A stretch of 64,000 nucleotides of DNA from Globisporangium splendens (taxonomy: Eukaryota > Oomycota > Peronosporomycetes > Pythiales > Pythiaceae): assembly GCA_006386115.1 (NCBI GenBank), contig VFIW01000003.1, positions 806,001 to 870,000 of the forward strand, in the 5' to 3' direction. Below, in pieces: positions 44,885-55,354 of the stretch (positions are counted from its first letter, which is position 1; every line of letters starts with the position of its first letter). The position numbers and the translations under genes were made by a program. A model generated the notes under the pieces. That model saw nothing but the letters and a program-made list of their open reading frames with translations. It did no database searches and was not told the DNA's origin.

Positions 44885-47179
44885 TCACATCAAGGCCGGG
44901 GTGGATCTGTACTCGATGGCCGAGTGGCGGTCCGACGATGAGAGCGCCGAGTGGCTGCGCACAAGCACGCGCTTCATCCATCCTTTCATCGCGGCGCGTT
45001 TCGAGTAGTTCCCTGTTTTGTTCGGGTTACTCGAGTACGTGGTCTCAAACGAGTACGTGTTGCTTCGTCCCCAAACACTCCTGGCTTTGGCAGCACCAGT
45101 CTGCTTTCCGGGATTCTTCTCACTTTTGGATGAACTCTTTTCCTTCGCGGAAGGAGAATAGCGCTGCGGCTGGCATGGTCCAACGACAGTGTCTGTCCGC
45201 TGGGGGCTCTCGCCACGCACAATGAGACTCACCGCATCCTGAGGGTACGCAAACCATCGCAGCGACTCGCAAGACGCATCCAAGCGCTGCTGCGCGTCAG
45301 CCTCAAGTGTATCACAATTGCTGATGCTGAACGCAGCGATCTTTTTGGCCAGCGTAAAGTTGTCGGCGCGGTGTTTCGCAACATTGAAGGTGGGCTCAGT
45401 GTCACTCCAACGTTCAGTGCCACTCAACGTGGCGCGTGTGGTGGCGCGAGTTCCCAACAGCCCGCTGTCTTCGAGCAGCTCCACGAACTCTTGCAGCTTC
45501 TTCGTGTCGAACGAATAGCTGAGCCGCAAGATATGAGTCCAAGCTCCTGTCTTCGCATCGAAGCGGTATTGTGGAAGGAACTTCCAGCCTTCGTTCGCCA
45601 CAAAGTGCACCGCTCGCAAGATGTAGTCCACTTCACTTGCATCCATAAAGTATGGGAAGCTCATGCGTGTGAACCCTGGCTTGAGCGCTTCTTGGTGGTC
45701 AGAGAGTGCCGTCTTGAACTGGACCAAGTCGCTCTCGACGATCCCCAGCAACCGTGCGGCGTACGGACCAGCGCATTGACACCCACCGCGAGTCTGGATC
45801 CCGAATAGATCGTTGAGCAAGGCGCAGACAAAGTTGTAGTGCAGGAAGCGGTCGCCGAAGCGCACCAAGAAGGAGAAGATAGGGAGTCTCTCGATGTCAC
45901 CTCGTCCCAAGAGCACGACGTTGTCGTTATTCGCCAAAGAGCCACTCACACGAAACAAGTTCATCTTTTCAAGGTCGAGAATCGCCTGCGTGCCCACGCG
46001 CTGCTTCACCTGGAACGCCAACCCCAAGCGGATGTTGCCCAGGATGTCGGGTGTCCCGCCTTCTTCGCGCTCGGTTGCATGAGACACGTACTTGTGGTCC
46101 TCGTGAGTCACGTACAGCACGGTGCCTCCACCAGGTGCCGTCGGGGTATCCTTCAACGTGGTCAAGTTTGCCTTCACGACCAGCAGTCCCGTGGCTCCAG
46201 GACCACCGATGAACTTGTGGCCGGACATATACACTGCGTCCTTGTAGACAAATTGCGCGAGGAACTCGCCGGCACCACCGGCTTCAGGGAACTCTGGATT
46301 CATATCGATTTTCACGTACGGTCCGCACGTCGCGTAATCAAAGAACGCAAGCGCATCGTGCTGGTGAAGCACCATGGAGATCGCGTCCACGTCCGAGAGC
46401 ACACCCGTCAAGTTGGAGGCCGCAGAGAACGCGCCGAGCTTGAACGGGTGGTGAGCGTGCTGCTCCAGCGCTCTACGGAGTTCCATGATATCAACGACGC
46501 CTTCGTCGTTTTCGGGGATCATCACGACTTTCGCGCCGCTTTCTCGCCATGGAAGTAAGTTGGAGTGGTGCTCAAATGGTCCGACAAAGACCACGGGACG
46601 TTGCTCGGGGTTCTTGTCCGCGCCGAGACGTGGTAGATCGAGCAGTGCAACCAACTTGTTGATCGCACTCGTCGTGCCCTGACCTGTGAAGAGCACACAA
46701 TCGGTCGGATCGGGTCCTGAGATTTTGGCATTGACTGCATCGGCGATGATCCGACGCGCGTCTTCGCGGAACGACGTCATCTGGAGTCCCGTGATCGACG
46801 TGGACGTGTGCGTGTTTCCGTACAGCGGTAGCACTTCCTTTTGCACATACTCTTCAACGCACGTGAGTGGCTTGCCGCTCGCGGTGAAGTCGGCGTAGCA
46901 CTGAGCCTTGGTACCAAACGGAGTCTCGAACAGCGCGTTGCGGCCGATCATGTCCTTGGTGATGGACTCGACGACTTGGTCGACTGTCGCAGGAGGTACT
47001 TCAACATGAGCATCATTGGCTGTGATCGACGTCGAGGTCGGACCATCGTGGACGCCGAAGAAGTTGAGATCGAGCTTGGAACATTGACTCGCGTCGGTAG
47101 AAAGCAACGCAACGTCAGTGGCAGATGGGGGTGCGCCGCGAATGGCTTCGTGTTGGTCCGCGGTCTTGGAGATGGCCAT
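44885..47179 (-). CDS. Cysteine-desulfurase-like class V aminotransferase, stand-alone copy
   Basis: Single exon, 764 aa. PLP fold-type I features: LFTGQGTTSAINK (cofactor phosphate loop), EHHSNLLPWRE, AASNLTGVLSDVDAI, FFDYATCGPYV and SGHKFIGGPG with the Schiff-base Lys. GGCQCAGPYAARLLG supplies two Cys at the position of the persulfide-forming loop in cysteine desulfurases and MOCOS-type enzymes. The C-terminal 200 residues after the domain (AKHRADNFTLAKKI..., LRWFAYPQDAV, GPCQPQRY) match the linker of the fused paralogue at 48679-51852. Here the protein then ends in a Ser/Arg-rich tail without a TtcA domain. It could supply sulfur in trans, or be a diverged duplicate. Confidence 0.85.
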   Translation of the reverse strand: MAISKTADQHEAIRGAPPSATDVALLSTDASQCSKLDLNFFGVHDGPTSTSITANDAHVEVPPATVDQVVESITKDMIGRNALFETPFGTKAQCYADFTASGKPLTCVEEYVQKEVLPLYGNTHTSTSITGLQMTSFREDARRIIADAVNAKISGPDPTDCVLFTGQGTTSAINKLVALLDLPRLGADKNPEQRPVVFVGPFEHHSNLLPWRESGAKVVMIPENDEGVVDIMELRRALEQHAHHPFKLGAFSAASNLTGVLSDVDAISMVLHQHDALAFFDYATCGPYVKIDMNPEFPEAGGAGEFLAQFVYKDAVYMSGHKFIGGPGATGLLVVKANLTTLKDTPTAPGGGTVLYVTHEDHKYVSHATEREEGGTPDILGNIRLGLAFQVKQRVGTQAILDLEKMNLFRVSGSLANNDNVVLLGRGDIERLPIFSFLVRFGDRFLHYNFVCALLNDLFGIQTRGGCQCAGPYAARLLGIVESDLVQFKTALSDHQEALKPGFTRMSFPYFMDASEVDYILRAVHFVANEGWKFLPQYRFDAKTGAWTHILRLSYSFDTKKLQEFVELLEDSGLLGTRATTRATLSGTERWSDTEPTFNVAKHRADNFTLAKKIAAFSISNCDTLEADAQQRLDASCESLRWFAYPQDAVSLIVRGESPQRTDTVVGPCQPQRYSPSAKEKSSSKSEKNPGKQTGAAKARSVWGRSNTYSFETTYSSNPNKTGNYSKRAAMKGWMKRVLVRSHSALSSSDRHSAIEYRSTPALM

Positions 47180-47840
47180 GGTAGAGACGCGTCAAGTGGC
47201 TGCAAATCTGTGATATTCGAACGGTGGAGACGATCGCTTGAGTCAGTTCTTTGCGTTGTGAGGCAAATTCGCGAGTGCGCATGGCTCTGAGACTACTCTT
47301 CTTCGCATGCCTTACCTCTCGACCCTTTGCGGCAAGGGCTCGAGCAGGAAGGCGAGCGTGGTCAGGCTGGTGGGCAGTGTTGAAGGGAAACGCCGGAAAC
47401 TGGGTCGGTGATGCCCCCAGATAAAAAAAGAGCAATAGAAAGACAACAAAACTAAACCAAAGCTGTTCGACTTGCACGTGTGCCGTGTTGCCGTATCGGA
47501 TCCCCTCGGCGGTTCCATTCTTTCTCCCGCAACCTTCGATGGCTTCACCTTGGGAAGGAAATGTGCAACTCGAGGCTAACGTCAGTGGACATCGGAGACT
47601 GTGACGTGACTTCAACAATGCGGCGGCTCATCTTCCCTTATCATACCATTTGAGACACGAAATTGAAGACACCCGTGGAGTTGTTACTGTTGGATCCCTC
47701 TTCTGTTCGGGGTGAGTGGCGTATGTCATGTGACGTTCGAGTGCGAACAACACATACCATTTCCTCTGTTGTTGCTACAGTGCACCAGCAGCACCCCAGT
47801 TGATTCTAGAACCTGCAGCCTCGACCAAGGGATCGAGGTC

Positions 47841-48115
47841 AGTGAGTGGGTACATTCTTCGTCATTCAATGGGCATGCCAGGTGCCAATCTTTCTTCTCT
47901 TGCCATGCGGCAGTCAGTCATCGCAAACAGTGCCATCATCAGACTCGTGCAGAAGGAGTTGCATCTTTCCTACCGTACAGTAATCTACAGTAGATGATAC
48001 CTCTTGCACAAGAGTGGTGGGTGCATCGAGTTCAGTAGATGGGTACACACTTCGTCGTTCGGTGGGCACACCAGACTTCGATCTTTCTTGCCACCATGCG
48101 TCAGTTGCGCGTTGA
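47841..48115. repeat. Imperfect direct repeat pair, units of about 80 bp
   Basis: Unit 1 at about 47841-47918 and unit 2 at about 48034-48115 share AGTxxxTGGGTACAxxCTTCGTC, GGGCA, ATCTTTCTT and GCCATGCGnCAGT in the same order, start to start about 193 bp. Confidence 0.65.
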
Positions 48116-48313
48116 TATGGCGACGCCAATAGTCGCAACCTCAACCAAATGCGTCAGACGGTTGTCAGATCAGACACCTGACTAGAAGAGGATGAAATCC
48201 TAAGGGCGATTGATTCGAAATGGCGCTCAGCTTTTAGGACCCTGCAATGTGACGACCAGCATTTGTTCCACTCGCAAGCTCACAGTCAACTGTTCCAGCC
48301 AAGCAGACACCTC

Positions 48314-48317
<4 letters not shown>

Positions 48318-48349
<32 letters not shown>
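48318..48349. repeat. (GA)n microsatellite
   Basis: About 32 bases of GA dinucleotide downstream of the fused desulfurase-TtcA gene. Confidence 0.9.
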
Positions 48350-48352
<3 letters not shown>

Positions 48353-48678
48353 CCAGAACGTTACAGCGGGAAAAGCTGCGTCCTTTCGCGAGCACTTCCC
48401 ACTGCGTCAATCTTCAACTTGCTGTTTCAAGGCAACTGCAGCAGAGCGAGTGGGTACAACTTAGCTGACGTCCGCGCGTGTCACCAACGCAGTTCGCGTT
48501 CTCCGTCCAGCGACAAAGGTTCAAAAGAGAATCTGGGCGTGCTGTCGCCAGTGCGGGAGCAGGTGCTGCTTACGAGTTGCGCTTTCTTCCAGTGTACATG
48601 CATTACGATAGAGCGGATGATTTTCCAAGTCTATAAAGTGCGGTCGAGCAACATGGATCTACGCGAACGATACACAAC

Positions 48679-51600
48679 TTATGGCGTCTCAACAGCCACA
48701 CTCTCTTCGGCAGTGGTGTTGTCTGAGGACGTCGTCGCCTTCGCCTCTTTGATCTTGGATTGCTTATTGGACGGCGCCTTCTTGCGGACCTGCTTGACTT
48801 GCTCGATGCGGTCGCGGATGGCATTCATCGGTTCGTAGATGGCGTCGTCCATGAGCGGCAGCAGCGCGCGGCGCATGCTGTTGTACATCTCCGGGTACAG
48901 ACTCTCCTCCTGCGCGAGCATCTTCTTGACGCGGTGGCGCTCCTTCGGCTCTTCGAAGCACGCGGGGCAGTTCTCGTTGATCACAGGCAATCGCGCCTCG
49001 TACGCAAACTTCTTGAGCTCGTGCTCGCGCGTGTATGCCAGCGGTCGGAGGATCTCAATATCCTTCTGCTCGTTCCAGTACTTGGCCTTCATCGTGCGCA
49101 ACTGGCCGTTGTGCATTGCCGACATGAGGAAGCTCTCAGCAAGATCGTCCAAGTGCTGCGCCAGCACCAGTTTATTGTACCCTTGGGTGCGGCAGCACGT
49201 GTACAGCAGCCCGCGCTTCATGCGTGCGCAGAAACTGCAGATCGAGTCGCCCTGCATCTCGCACGCCGCGCGCTCGATGATGTTCTCCGACAGGTAAAAG
49301 TACTCGACGCCAAGCGACTTCATGTATTCCTTCAGTGGACTCGGGTCAAACGACGGTGTCTGCGGGTCGACCGTCGCGCACGCCAGCGTGAACTTGATTG
49401 GCGCGCGCTTCTGGAAGCTCAGCAGGATGTGCAGCAGACTGAGAGAGTCCTTACCGCCCGAGACACCGAGTAGCAGACGATCACCTTCCTGGATCATGTC
49501 CCACTGGATCATCGCCTGGCCCACGAAGCGCATGAGCTTCTTCGGTGGCGTCGGGAACAGCTTCGTCTCCGTCATCTTCTTGGTCATCTGCTGCGTCGTC
49601 TCCTGCGCGTGAGAGAACGTCGGCTTAGGTGCTTCGGCTTGCGCATCTTCAGTATTGTCAGCAACGGCAACAGAAGCGCCACTGTCTGCCGATCGAAGCG
49701 GGTACTTGCCCCCAGTTTCACGTCCATTCGTTGCCTTTGGCGCCGTTGTCGTTGGCATGGTGCCTGGAGCAGGCTTCAGTCCGTACTTGACAAACGCCGA
49801 GACACGCGCTGGTTTCTCAGCAACGGGAGCAGCAGCGTCGGCGACTGCAGCATCCCACTGGTGCTTGAGCGTGCCCAGCAAGTATCGCTCTGGTTGGTAC
49901 GGTCCGCGGATCTCCGGTGTGAGCAGTGGTTTGACACCGCGCTTGATGGCGCCAGCGGCTTCCGACGGGTACGTAAACCAGCGCAGCGCTTCGTACGACT
50001 CCTCGAGCATCTGCGCCGCCGAAGCTGCGAACGAGCCTTGATTCTTCACACAGTCCTCTGCCAACTGCATCGCCAGCGAGAAATTGGCCTCGTGGTGCGC
50101 ATGCAACTCGGCATCGCTGTCCAATTTCGTCAGTGGCGCCTGGCGCGACGGCGTCGCGAAGTGGGAAAGCCACTTGCGGTTCGGGAACTTGGTGAACCGC
50201 GTCGTGTGCTTCCACGCGCCGCTCTTGTGGTTGAATTTGTACTGCGGCAGGAACTTCCAGCCTTCCTCAGCCACGAACTCGATCGCGCGCACAATGTAAT
50301 CCACTTGCGCGTCGTCCATGAAGTACGGGAAGCTGACGCGCGAGAAACCTGGACGAAGCATCTCTTTCTTGTCGATCAGCGCATTTTCAAACGCCAGGGT
50401 GTCGTGTTTCGTGAGACCGAGCAGTCGAGTCGCGTACGGACCTGCACACTGGCATCCCCCGCGGGTCTGGATCCCAAAGAGATCGTTCAGCAGCGCGCAG
50501 ACAAAATTGTAGTGCAAGAATCGGTCGCCAAAACGCACGAGGAACGAGAAAATCGGCAATTGCTCCACGTTACTACGTCCCAGTAGCACGATGTTCTCGT
50601 TGGACCCGAGCGCGCCGCGCACGCGAGCGACGTGCTGCTTCTCGATCTCCAGGATTCTGGCTGCGCCGACGCGCTGCTTCAACTCGAACGCGAGTCCGAG
50701 TCGGATGCTGCCGAGGATATCGGGCGTGCCGCCTTCTTCTCGTTCTTCGCGATTCGACAGGTAACGATGGTCTTGCTCCGTCACGAAGAACACAGTGCCG
50801 CCTCCGACGGTCGTCGGCACGGCGTTGCCCAGCAACCGCTTCTTGACGACAAGAACGCCAGGCGATCCAGGACCACCGATGAATTTGTGGCCCGAAATGA
50901 ACACAGCATCTTTGTATACGAACGGGCGAAGCTCGCCCGTAACCACAGGGTTCATATCGATAGTCACGTACGGCGCGCATGTGGCGTAATCCCACACGGC
51001 GAGCGCACCATGCTGATGCAAAATCGCAGAAACTGTATCGACATCCACAAGGATGCCGGTCAAGTTGGACGCCGCCGAAAACGCACCAATCTTCAGTGGA
51101 CGCTTGCTGTAAAACGCCAGTTTCTCACGCAGCACGTCCAAATCGATCTGACCGGCGTCGTTTTCCGGAATCACGACGACTTCCGCGACACTTTCACGCC
51201 ACGGCAGCAAGTTCGAGTGGTGCTCAAATGGGCCCACAAACACGACAGGACGCTGCTCTGGGTCAGCAGTGGCAAGTGGCAAGTGCAGCCCCAGCGCTGT
51301 GACCATCTTGTTCGCGGCGCTCGTACTTCCTTGGCCCGTGAACAGAACGCAATCTTCGGCGCCGCGACCCGTGATCTTCGCATTCACCGCCTGCGCGATG
51401 ATCTGTCGCGCTTCGTGGCGGAAACACGTCGTCTGCAGACCTGTGATCGATGTCGTCGTGTGCGTGTTCCCATACAGCGGCATCACTTCCTGCTGGATGT
51501 ACTCTTCGATGCACTGCAACGACTTGCCGCTGGCCGTAAAGTCGGCGTACGTGATCGCCTTCATACCGAACGGCGAGTCGAAAAGCGACTTGGATCCGAT

Positions 51601-51852
51601 CACATTCTGCGCGACGTACTGCACCATGTCGTTGTTGTCGTCGCACGCGGTGGCGCTGCCATTCTCCAGGTTGGCGCTCTCGATCTGCGCCGCGAGGTCT
51701 TCCTCCAGCTCCTCGCAGAAGAAACGCTCCTCCGACGCGTCATTGATGTTGCTGCCAGCGCCTTGCGCTTTGCTATTGACGACTGCTGCCTGCGGTTGCT
51801 GCTGCGCAGGCGCCATCTCGGCCGCGTGCGTCGCCGTCATGATCGCCACCAT
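48679..51852 (-). CDS. Cysteine desulfurase-like domain fused to TtcA-type tRNA 2-thiolation ATPase
   Basis: One uninterrupted frame, 1057 aa. Residues about 85-560 are a PLP fold-type I desulfurase-like domain: LFTGQGSTSAANK, EHHSNLLPWRE, WDYATCAPYV, SGHKFIGGPG (Lys about 323) and GGCQCAGPYATRLLG (Cys about 467 and 469). A linker follows (YEALRWFTYPSEAA, GPYQPERY). From about 765 on lies a TtcA/CTU1-type PP-loop ATPase: VSGGKDSLSLLHIL (798-803 SGGKDS), CSFCARMKRG (Cys 872 and 875), LAQHLDDLAESFLMSAMHNG, RPLAYTREHELKKFA and ENCPACFEEPKERHRVKKML (Cys 962 and 965). TtcA enzymes make 2-thiocytidine-32 in tRNA through an Fe-S cluster held by such cysteines, with sulfur delivered by a cysteine desulfurase. 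Here both would be on one chain. No transit peptide is evident. The start could also be the ATG at 51840. Confidence 0.9.
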   Translation of the reverse strand: MVAIMTATHAAEMAPAQQQPQAAVVNSKAQGAGSNINDASEERFFCEELEEDLAAQIESANLENGSATACDDNNDMVQYVAQNVIGSKSLFDSPFGMKAITYADFTASGKSLQCIEEYIQQEVMPLYGNTHTTTSITGLQTTCFRHEARQIIAQAVNAKITGRGAEDCVLFTGQGSTSAANKMVTALGLHLPLATADPEQRPVVFVGPFEHHSNLLPWRESVAEVVVIPENDAGQIDLDVLREKLAFYSKRPLKIGAFSAASNLTGILVDVDTVSAILHQHGALAVWDYATCAPYVTIDMNPVVTGELRPFVYKDAVFISGHKFIGGPGSPGVLVVKKRLLGNAVPTTVGGGTVFFVTEQDHRYLSNREEREEGGTPDILGSIRLGLAFELKQRVGAARILEIEKQHVARVRGALGSNENIVLLGRSNVEQLPIFSFLVRFGDRFLHYNFVCALLNDLFGIQTRGGCQCAGPYATRLLGLTKHDTLAFENALIDKKEMLRPGFSRVSFPYFMDDAQVDYIVRAIEFVAEEGWKFLPQYKFNHKSGAWKHTTRFTKFPNRKWLSHFATPSRQAPLTKLDSDAELHAHHEANFSLAMQLAEDCVKNQGSFAASAAQMLEESYEALRWFTYPSEAAGAIKRGVKPLLTPEIRGPYQPERYLLGTLKHQWDAAVADAAAPVAEKPARVSAFVKYGLKPAPGTMPTTTAPKATNGRETGGKYPLRSADSGASVAVADNTEDAQAEAPKPTFSHAQETTQQMTKKMTETKLFPTPPKKLMRFVGQAMIQWDMIQEGDRLLLGVSGGKDSLSLLHILLSFQKRAPIKFTLACATVDPQTPSFDPSPLKEYMKSLGVEYFYLSENIIERAACEMQGDSICSFCARMKRGLLYTCCRTQGYNKLVLAQHLDDLAESFLMSAMHNGQLRTMKAKYWNEQKDIEILRPLAYTREHELKKFAYEARLPVINENCPACFEEPKERHRVKKMLAQEESLYPEMYNSMRRALLPLMDDAIYEPMNAIRDRIEQVKQVRKKAPSNKQSKIKEAKATTSSDNTTAEESVAVETP

Positions 51853-52275
51853 TCGCTTCGCCTTTCTTGGAGCTCCTCGTGTTGTGAAGAGCTACAGAAA
51901 AAGTGTGAAAACGAATGGATAGCTTGATGGTCAAATAGAAGCGTTTCTAAAGTCGAAAAGCGTAACCTCTGGGGTTACGTTTCTAAATAGTTTATTTTCT
52001 TCTTTTTTGGATTGAACATGAGTTTTAGCCAACCACAGTGCATCATGTGACAATAGCTGGACCAATTACACGATGGAATTTCAGAACGTTATGGATCCAC
52101 CGAGATCCATTTCCCTTTATCAATCTGCATATACCTCTCTAAAACGAGTCATAAATATTTATAGCATAGTTATGCCATCTCAGATGGTTTTAGACCTACA
52201 TAGTCACTATGAAGGGCGAGACATGAGGCTGGATCCGCTTTTCTGTTGGTGGAAAAGAAAGGTGACCACTTCAAC
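51853..52275. promoter_or_regulatory. Divergent promoter region
   Basis: About 420 bp between the minus-strand fusion gene and the plus-strand ANL-like gene. AT-rich with a short inverted CCTCTGGGG. No exact initiator seen. Confidence 0.4.
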
Positions 52276-55187
52276 ATGGAGCAGGAACGGCGGGGGGATG
52301 CGGAAATGCGGCGCCACTTGTCCAGAAGCGCAGGCGCCATGAGCAGCAGCAGCAGCAGCATGGCGAGCGCAAGCGCTACAGCGAACAAGAAGCAGCAGCC
52401 GAAGGAGGCGGCGGCTCGTCACGAGAGCAGTGGCGACGGCGCGACCAAGGAGCTGCTCAAGGAGATGCAGGTGAGTATGTGCGAATGTTGCGCTCTGCAG
52501 CGTCGAATGGATGCTGCTGGTGGACGTTTTTAACGAAGAGGGTGATGCGCGTGCATGTGGTAGGATGGGTGACAATTGACCTTGTTGTCGGTTGATTAAT
52601 TGGATGTGGCTTGGTTGTGTGGCGCCTGTATATATGTAGCGAGTGTGTGCGAATGAGCTTGCGTGGTGCGTACGCAGACTCGAAGAGCGGCTCACAGAGA
52701 AGCATTTGTTGTGGCAGCAGGAGGTGAATAAAAGTGTCGCATGTCTGAGTCGGTGCGTTGATAAATGGACGACGAGCTGCTGTTCATGAGGACATGAGTG
52801 CAATTTCACTGACAGAAGAGGAAAATTATGTCCTAGGGAGGTCACGTTGATGCGCAATGAAACGCAGGAGATCTTGGAGGCGGCCCATGAAGACCAAGAG
52901 GTGAGGAGCTACAGATGGATAGAGCTACTGAATTTGGTTGACAGACTGATAACATGCTGCATTTTTTGATGTTTCAGAACGTCTTCCAGGTGCTTCACGA
53001 TCGACTGACGGTCGTTGAAGAAGAATTGGCTCAGGTGCAGCGCCACCCGACCACTGCACCACCAAGCAGATCGCCTCTGAACGGCGAAAAAGAAGAGAAG
53101 GAGTCTCAACCAACATTACCTCAAAGTGGCAGTGGAGAAGTGAAGCCAATGAAGAAGCATGAGCCTGCATCGCTCATGCATGAAAATCCAGCAAGAGCGA
53201 CGACCGAAACGACGCACACAGTACCAATGGAAGTGCTTTCTCCAGCTGCTACAGCACAGCACCAGACGCTCGTTTCGGGAGAGAAGATGGATGTGACGGG
53301 GTTCCAAGCCATGAATGCTGTGTCGTACGTTCTTCAGTACGCGCGAATTCATCGTGGGCAGCAAGGAATCGTGGACTCTGTCTCAGGACAGATGGTGAAT
53401 TACAGTCAATTGCCCGACTTAGTGCAGCGTGTTGTGGCAGGACTTCGTGTGTTGGGGTTTCGAGGCGGTGATACGCTGAAAATTTGCACCGATGCGTCGA
53501 GCGTGAGGCTGCTCGTCTTGACACTTTCGGCATGGAGTCTGTCGGGTGTCGTCGAAGTCGAGAGCTCGACGTTCGACGATGGTACTCAACACGACGCCAT
53601 CAACGTGGTGGACGACAGAAAAGGTGGCAATGCTGGTGGTGGAGTGAACCAGTGGGTGGTGTGTGACTCGCAGAAATACGCGCACACTCAAGTATCGCGG
53701 ATCACTCTGAAACTTGCTAGGGTCATTGTGATGCACCCAATGGAGCTCGGTTCTACTGCTACCGCCAAATTCATTCAATTTGACGATTTGCAAGCGACTG
53801 AACCTGGTAGTGCAATGCAGCACAAGCAGGTGCGAAACTCATACCCGTTGACGTAAACATCCTCGTGAGAATGCTGACAAATTTGCATTTGTCAACGTTT
53901 TAATAGGTTCCTCCGACTGCGATTGCACTCCGCATTCTTGATCGTGACCGTGCCACGAGCCTCACGCATTTCCAAATCATTGAAAGTGTCGAACGGTCGC
54001 TGCAGGCATTCTCCCACGAGTTTCCTTGCGACTCAGACGCTTTTATCTTGAATGCGCTGCCGTTCAACCATTCCGCGAGCCTTTCGTTGGGGTTTCTACC
54101 AGCCATTGTGCTTGGCGTGTCGGTGCTTCCAGTACGCTCGTTCACCACGAAAACCTGTGACCAAGAGATTCTTAATCACTTCGCGCATTACGAGGTACCA
54201 TAAAGTCATTTTTTGCCGACATTATCACTACCAAAAGCGAGTTATTGACCTTTTGGAAACTCTTTGTGATTTTTTCGACAGATCTCGACCATTATCATGT
54301 CTCCAGAGTGCCTGGTGCTGTTCTCCGAGTGTCGAACGCTGCGCAACCTACAGACACCAGTTCTCCAGACGATTCTCTGTGTTGGCGTTCCGATTCCAAC
54401 CCTGCCGCGTGCTCTGAAGTGCTTTTCCGTGTGGAAATCTGAGCTTCGTTGCCGTCGTATCTTGTCATCCAACCGATTTCTAGGTGGAGCATTCGCAACC
54501 GGCGACTTACTCGCCCCAGTTCGCCAGAAAACCGGACCAGGTCTGGACCAGGAGCTTGGTCTGCCTCTGGCAAACATCGGATGCAATGTGAAGAAGCCTC
54601 TCGACGATATTGGAGACGACTCGTCCGATGTGTACGAGTTGACAGTGGATATGCCCTTTGGGTTGCTTCCAGAAGGACCTGTCGCGACTGGGATCTTTGT
54701 CACCGTGGCATGGGAAACCGAAGGAGACACAGCAGCCGATGGCAGCCGTCCTCAATTCAATGTGGTCGCCATAAAGCGAGAAAGTGGCGATCGAGATGCA
54801 CAAGATATGAAGAAGAGTGCGCGGCGTATTTCGTGCCCGGTGCTCCCAATTGAGGAGCTCATCGCTTCGCACCCGCTGATTTTAGACCTTGCGATCCAGG
54901 AAAGCCGAGATTTGCGAGTGCCGTTGGAAGCCAAGGACGCCACAAAGGAGGACACTGGCGTCACTGTGTTTATTTGTCTGACGATGGGAGCGCGAAAGTA
55001 TCACGAAGACAGTCTCGCTACGATCAAGAATTTCATTGCGAAGAAGACTTCGAAGGAAGACAACGTCAAGTTTGACAAGTTCCTTCTCGTGGACCGAATC
55101 TTCCGAGACGAGTATGGTCGAGCGATTACAGAGAGTTTGATGCACAGAGCCCTGGTGAAAGACGACGACAAAGGAGGTGGATATTGA
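52276..55187 (+). CDS. Coiled-coil protein with degenerate acyl-adenylate (ANL) domain
   Basis: Six exons: 52276-52470, 52640-52723, 52841-52900, 52978-53829, 53907-54194 and 54282-55187, 794 aa. The first 160 residues are helical (RRLEERLTEKHLLWQQE, ETQEILEAAHEDQE, FQVLHDRLTVVEEELAQVQ) and would form a coiled coil. After a low-complexity linker, the rest resembles AMP-binding synthetases: AVSYVLQYARIHRGQQGIVDS, YSQLPDLVQRVVAGLRVLGFRGGD, NALPFNHSASLSLGFLPAIVLG and a C-terminal KFDKFLLVDRIFRDEYGRAITESL that fits the family's end. The Ser/Thr/Gly-rich phosphate loop expected near the exon 4/5 junction (SSGTTGxPKG) is not there, so adenylation is doubtful. The exon 3 acceptor is the least certain join. 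Confidence 0.7.
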
Positions 55188-55354
55188 GAAAAGGAAGCAA
55201 AAGAACGAGAAGAAGAGAGAAACAAGAGATGGAGAGCACGACGGAATACTCTCCAGCGTCGTATGCGTGTGTGTTTGGTACGGTCATGAGGGTACCTTTT
55301 GTGTCTTCCCCGATGATAACTACGTATGTATTATTTCCCACGAAGAACACTTTC

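Larger units (their letters stand above)
47180..48678. other. Intergenic region between the two desulfurase genes
   Basis: About 1.5 kb. It holds the promoter of the stand-alone gene, an imperfect direct repeat (47841-48115) and a GA run (48318-48349). No TtcA-like coding remnant was recognised here. Confidence 0.45.

Noticed and set aside
50632..51927. 431-codon plus-strand open frame
   Set aside because: Antisense to the desulfurase domain of the fused gene; low complexity and no family features.
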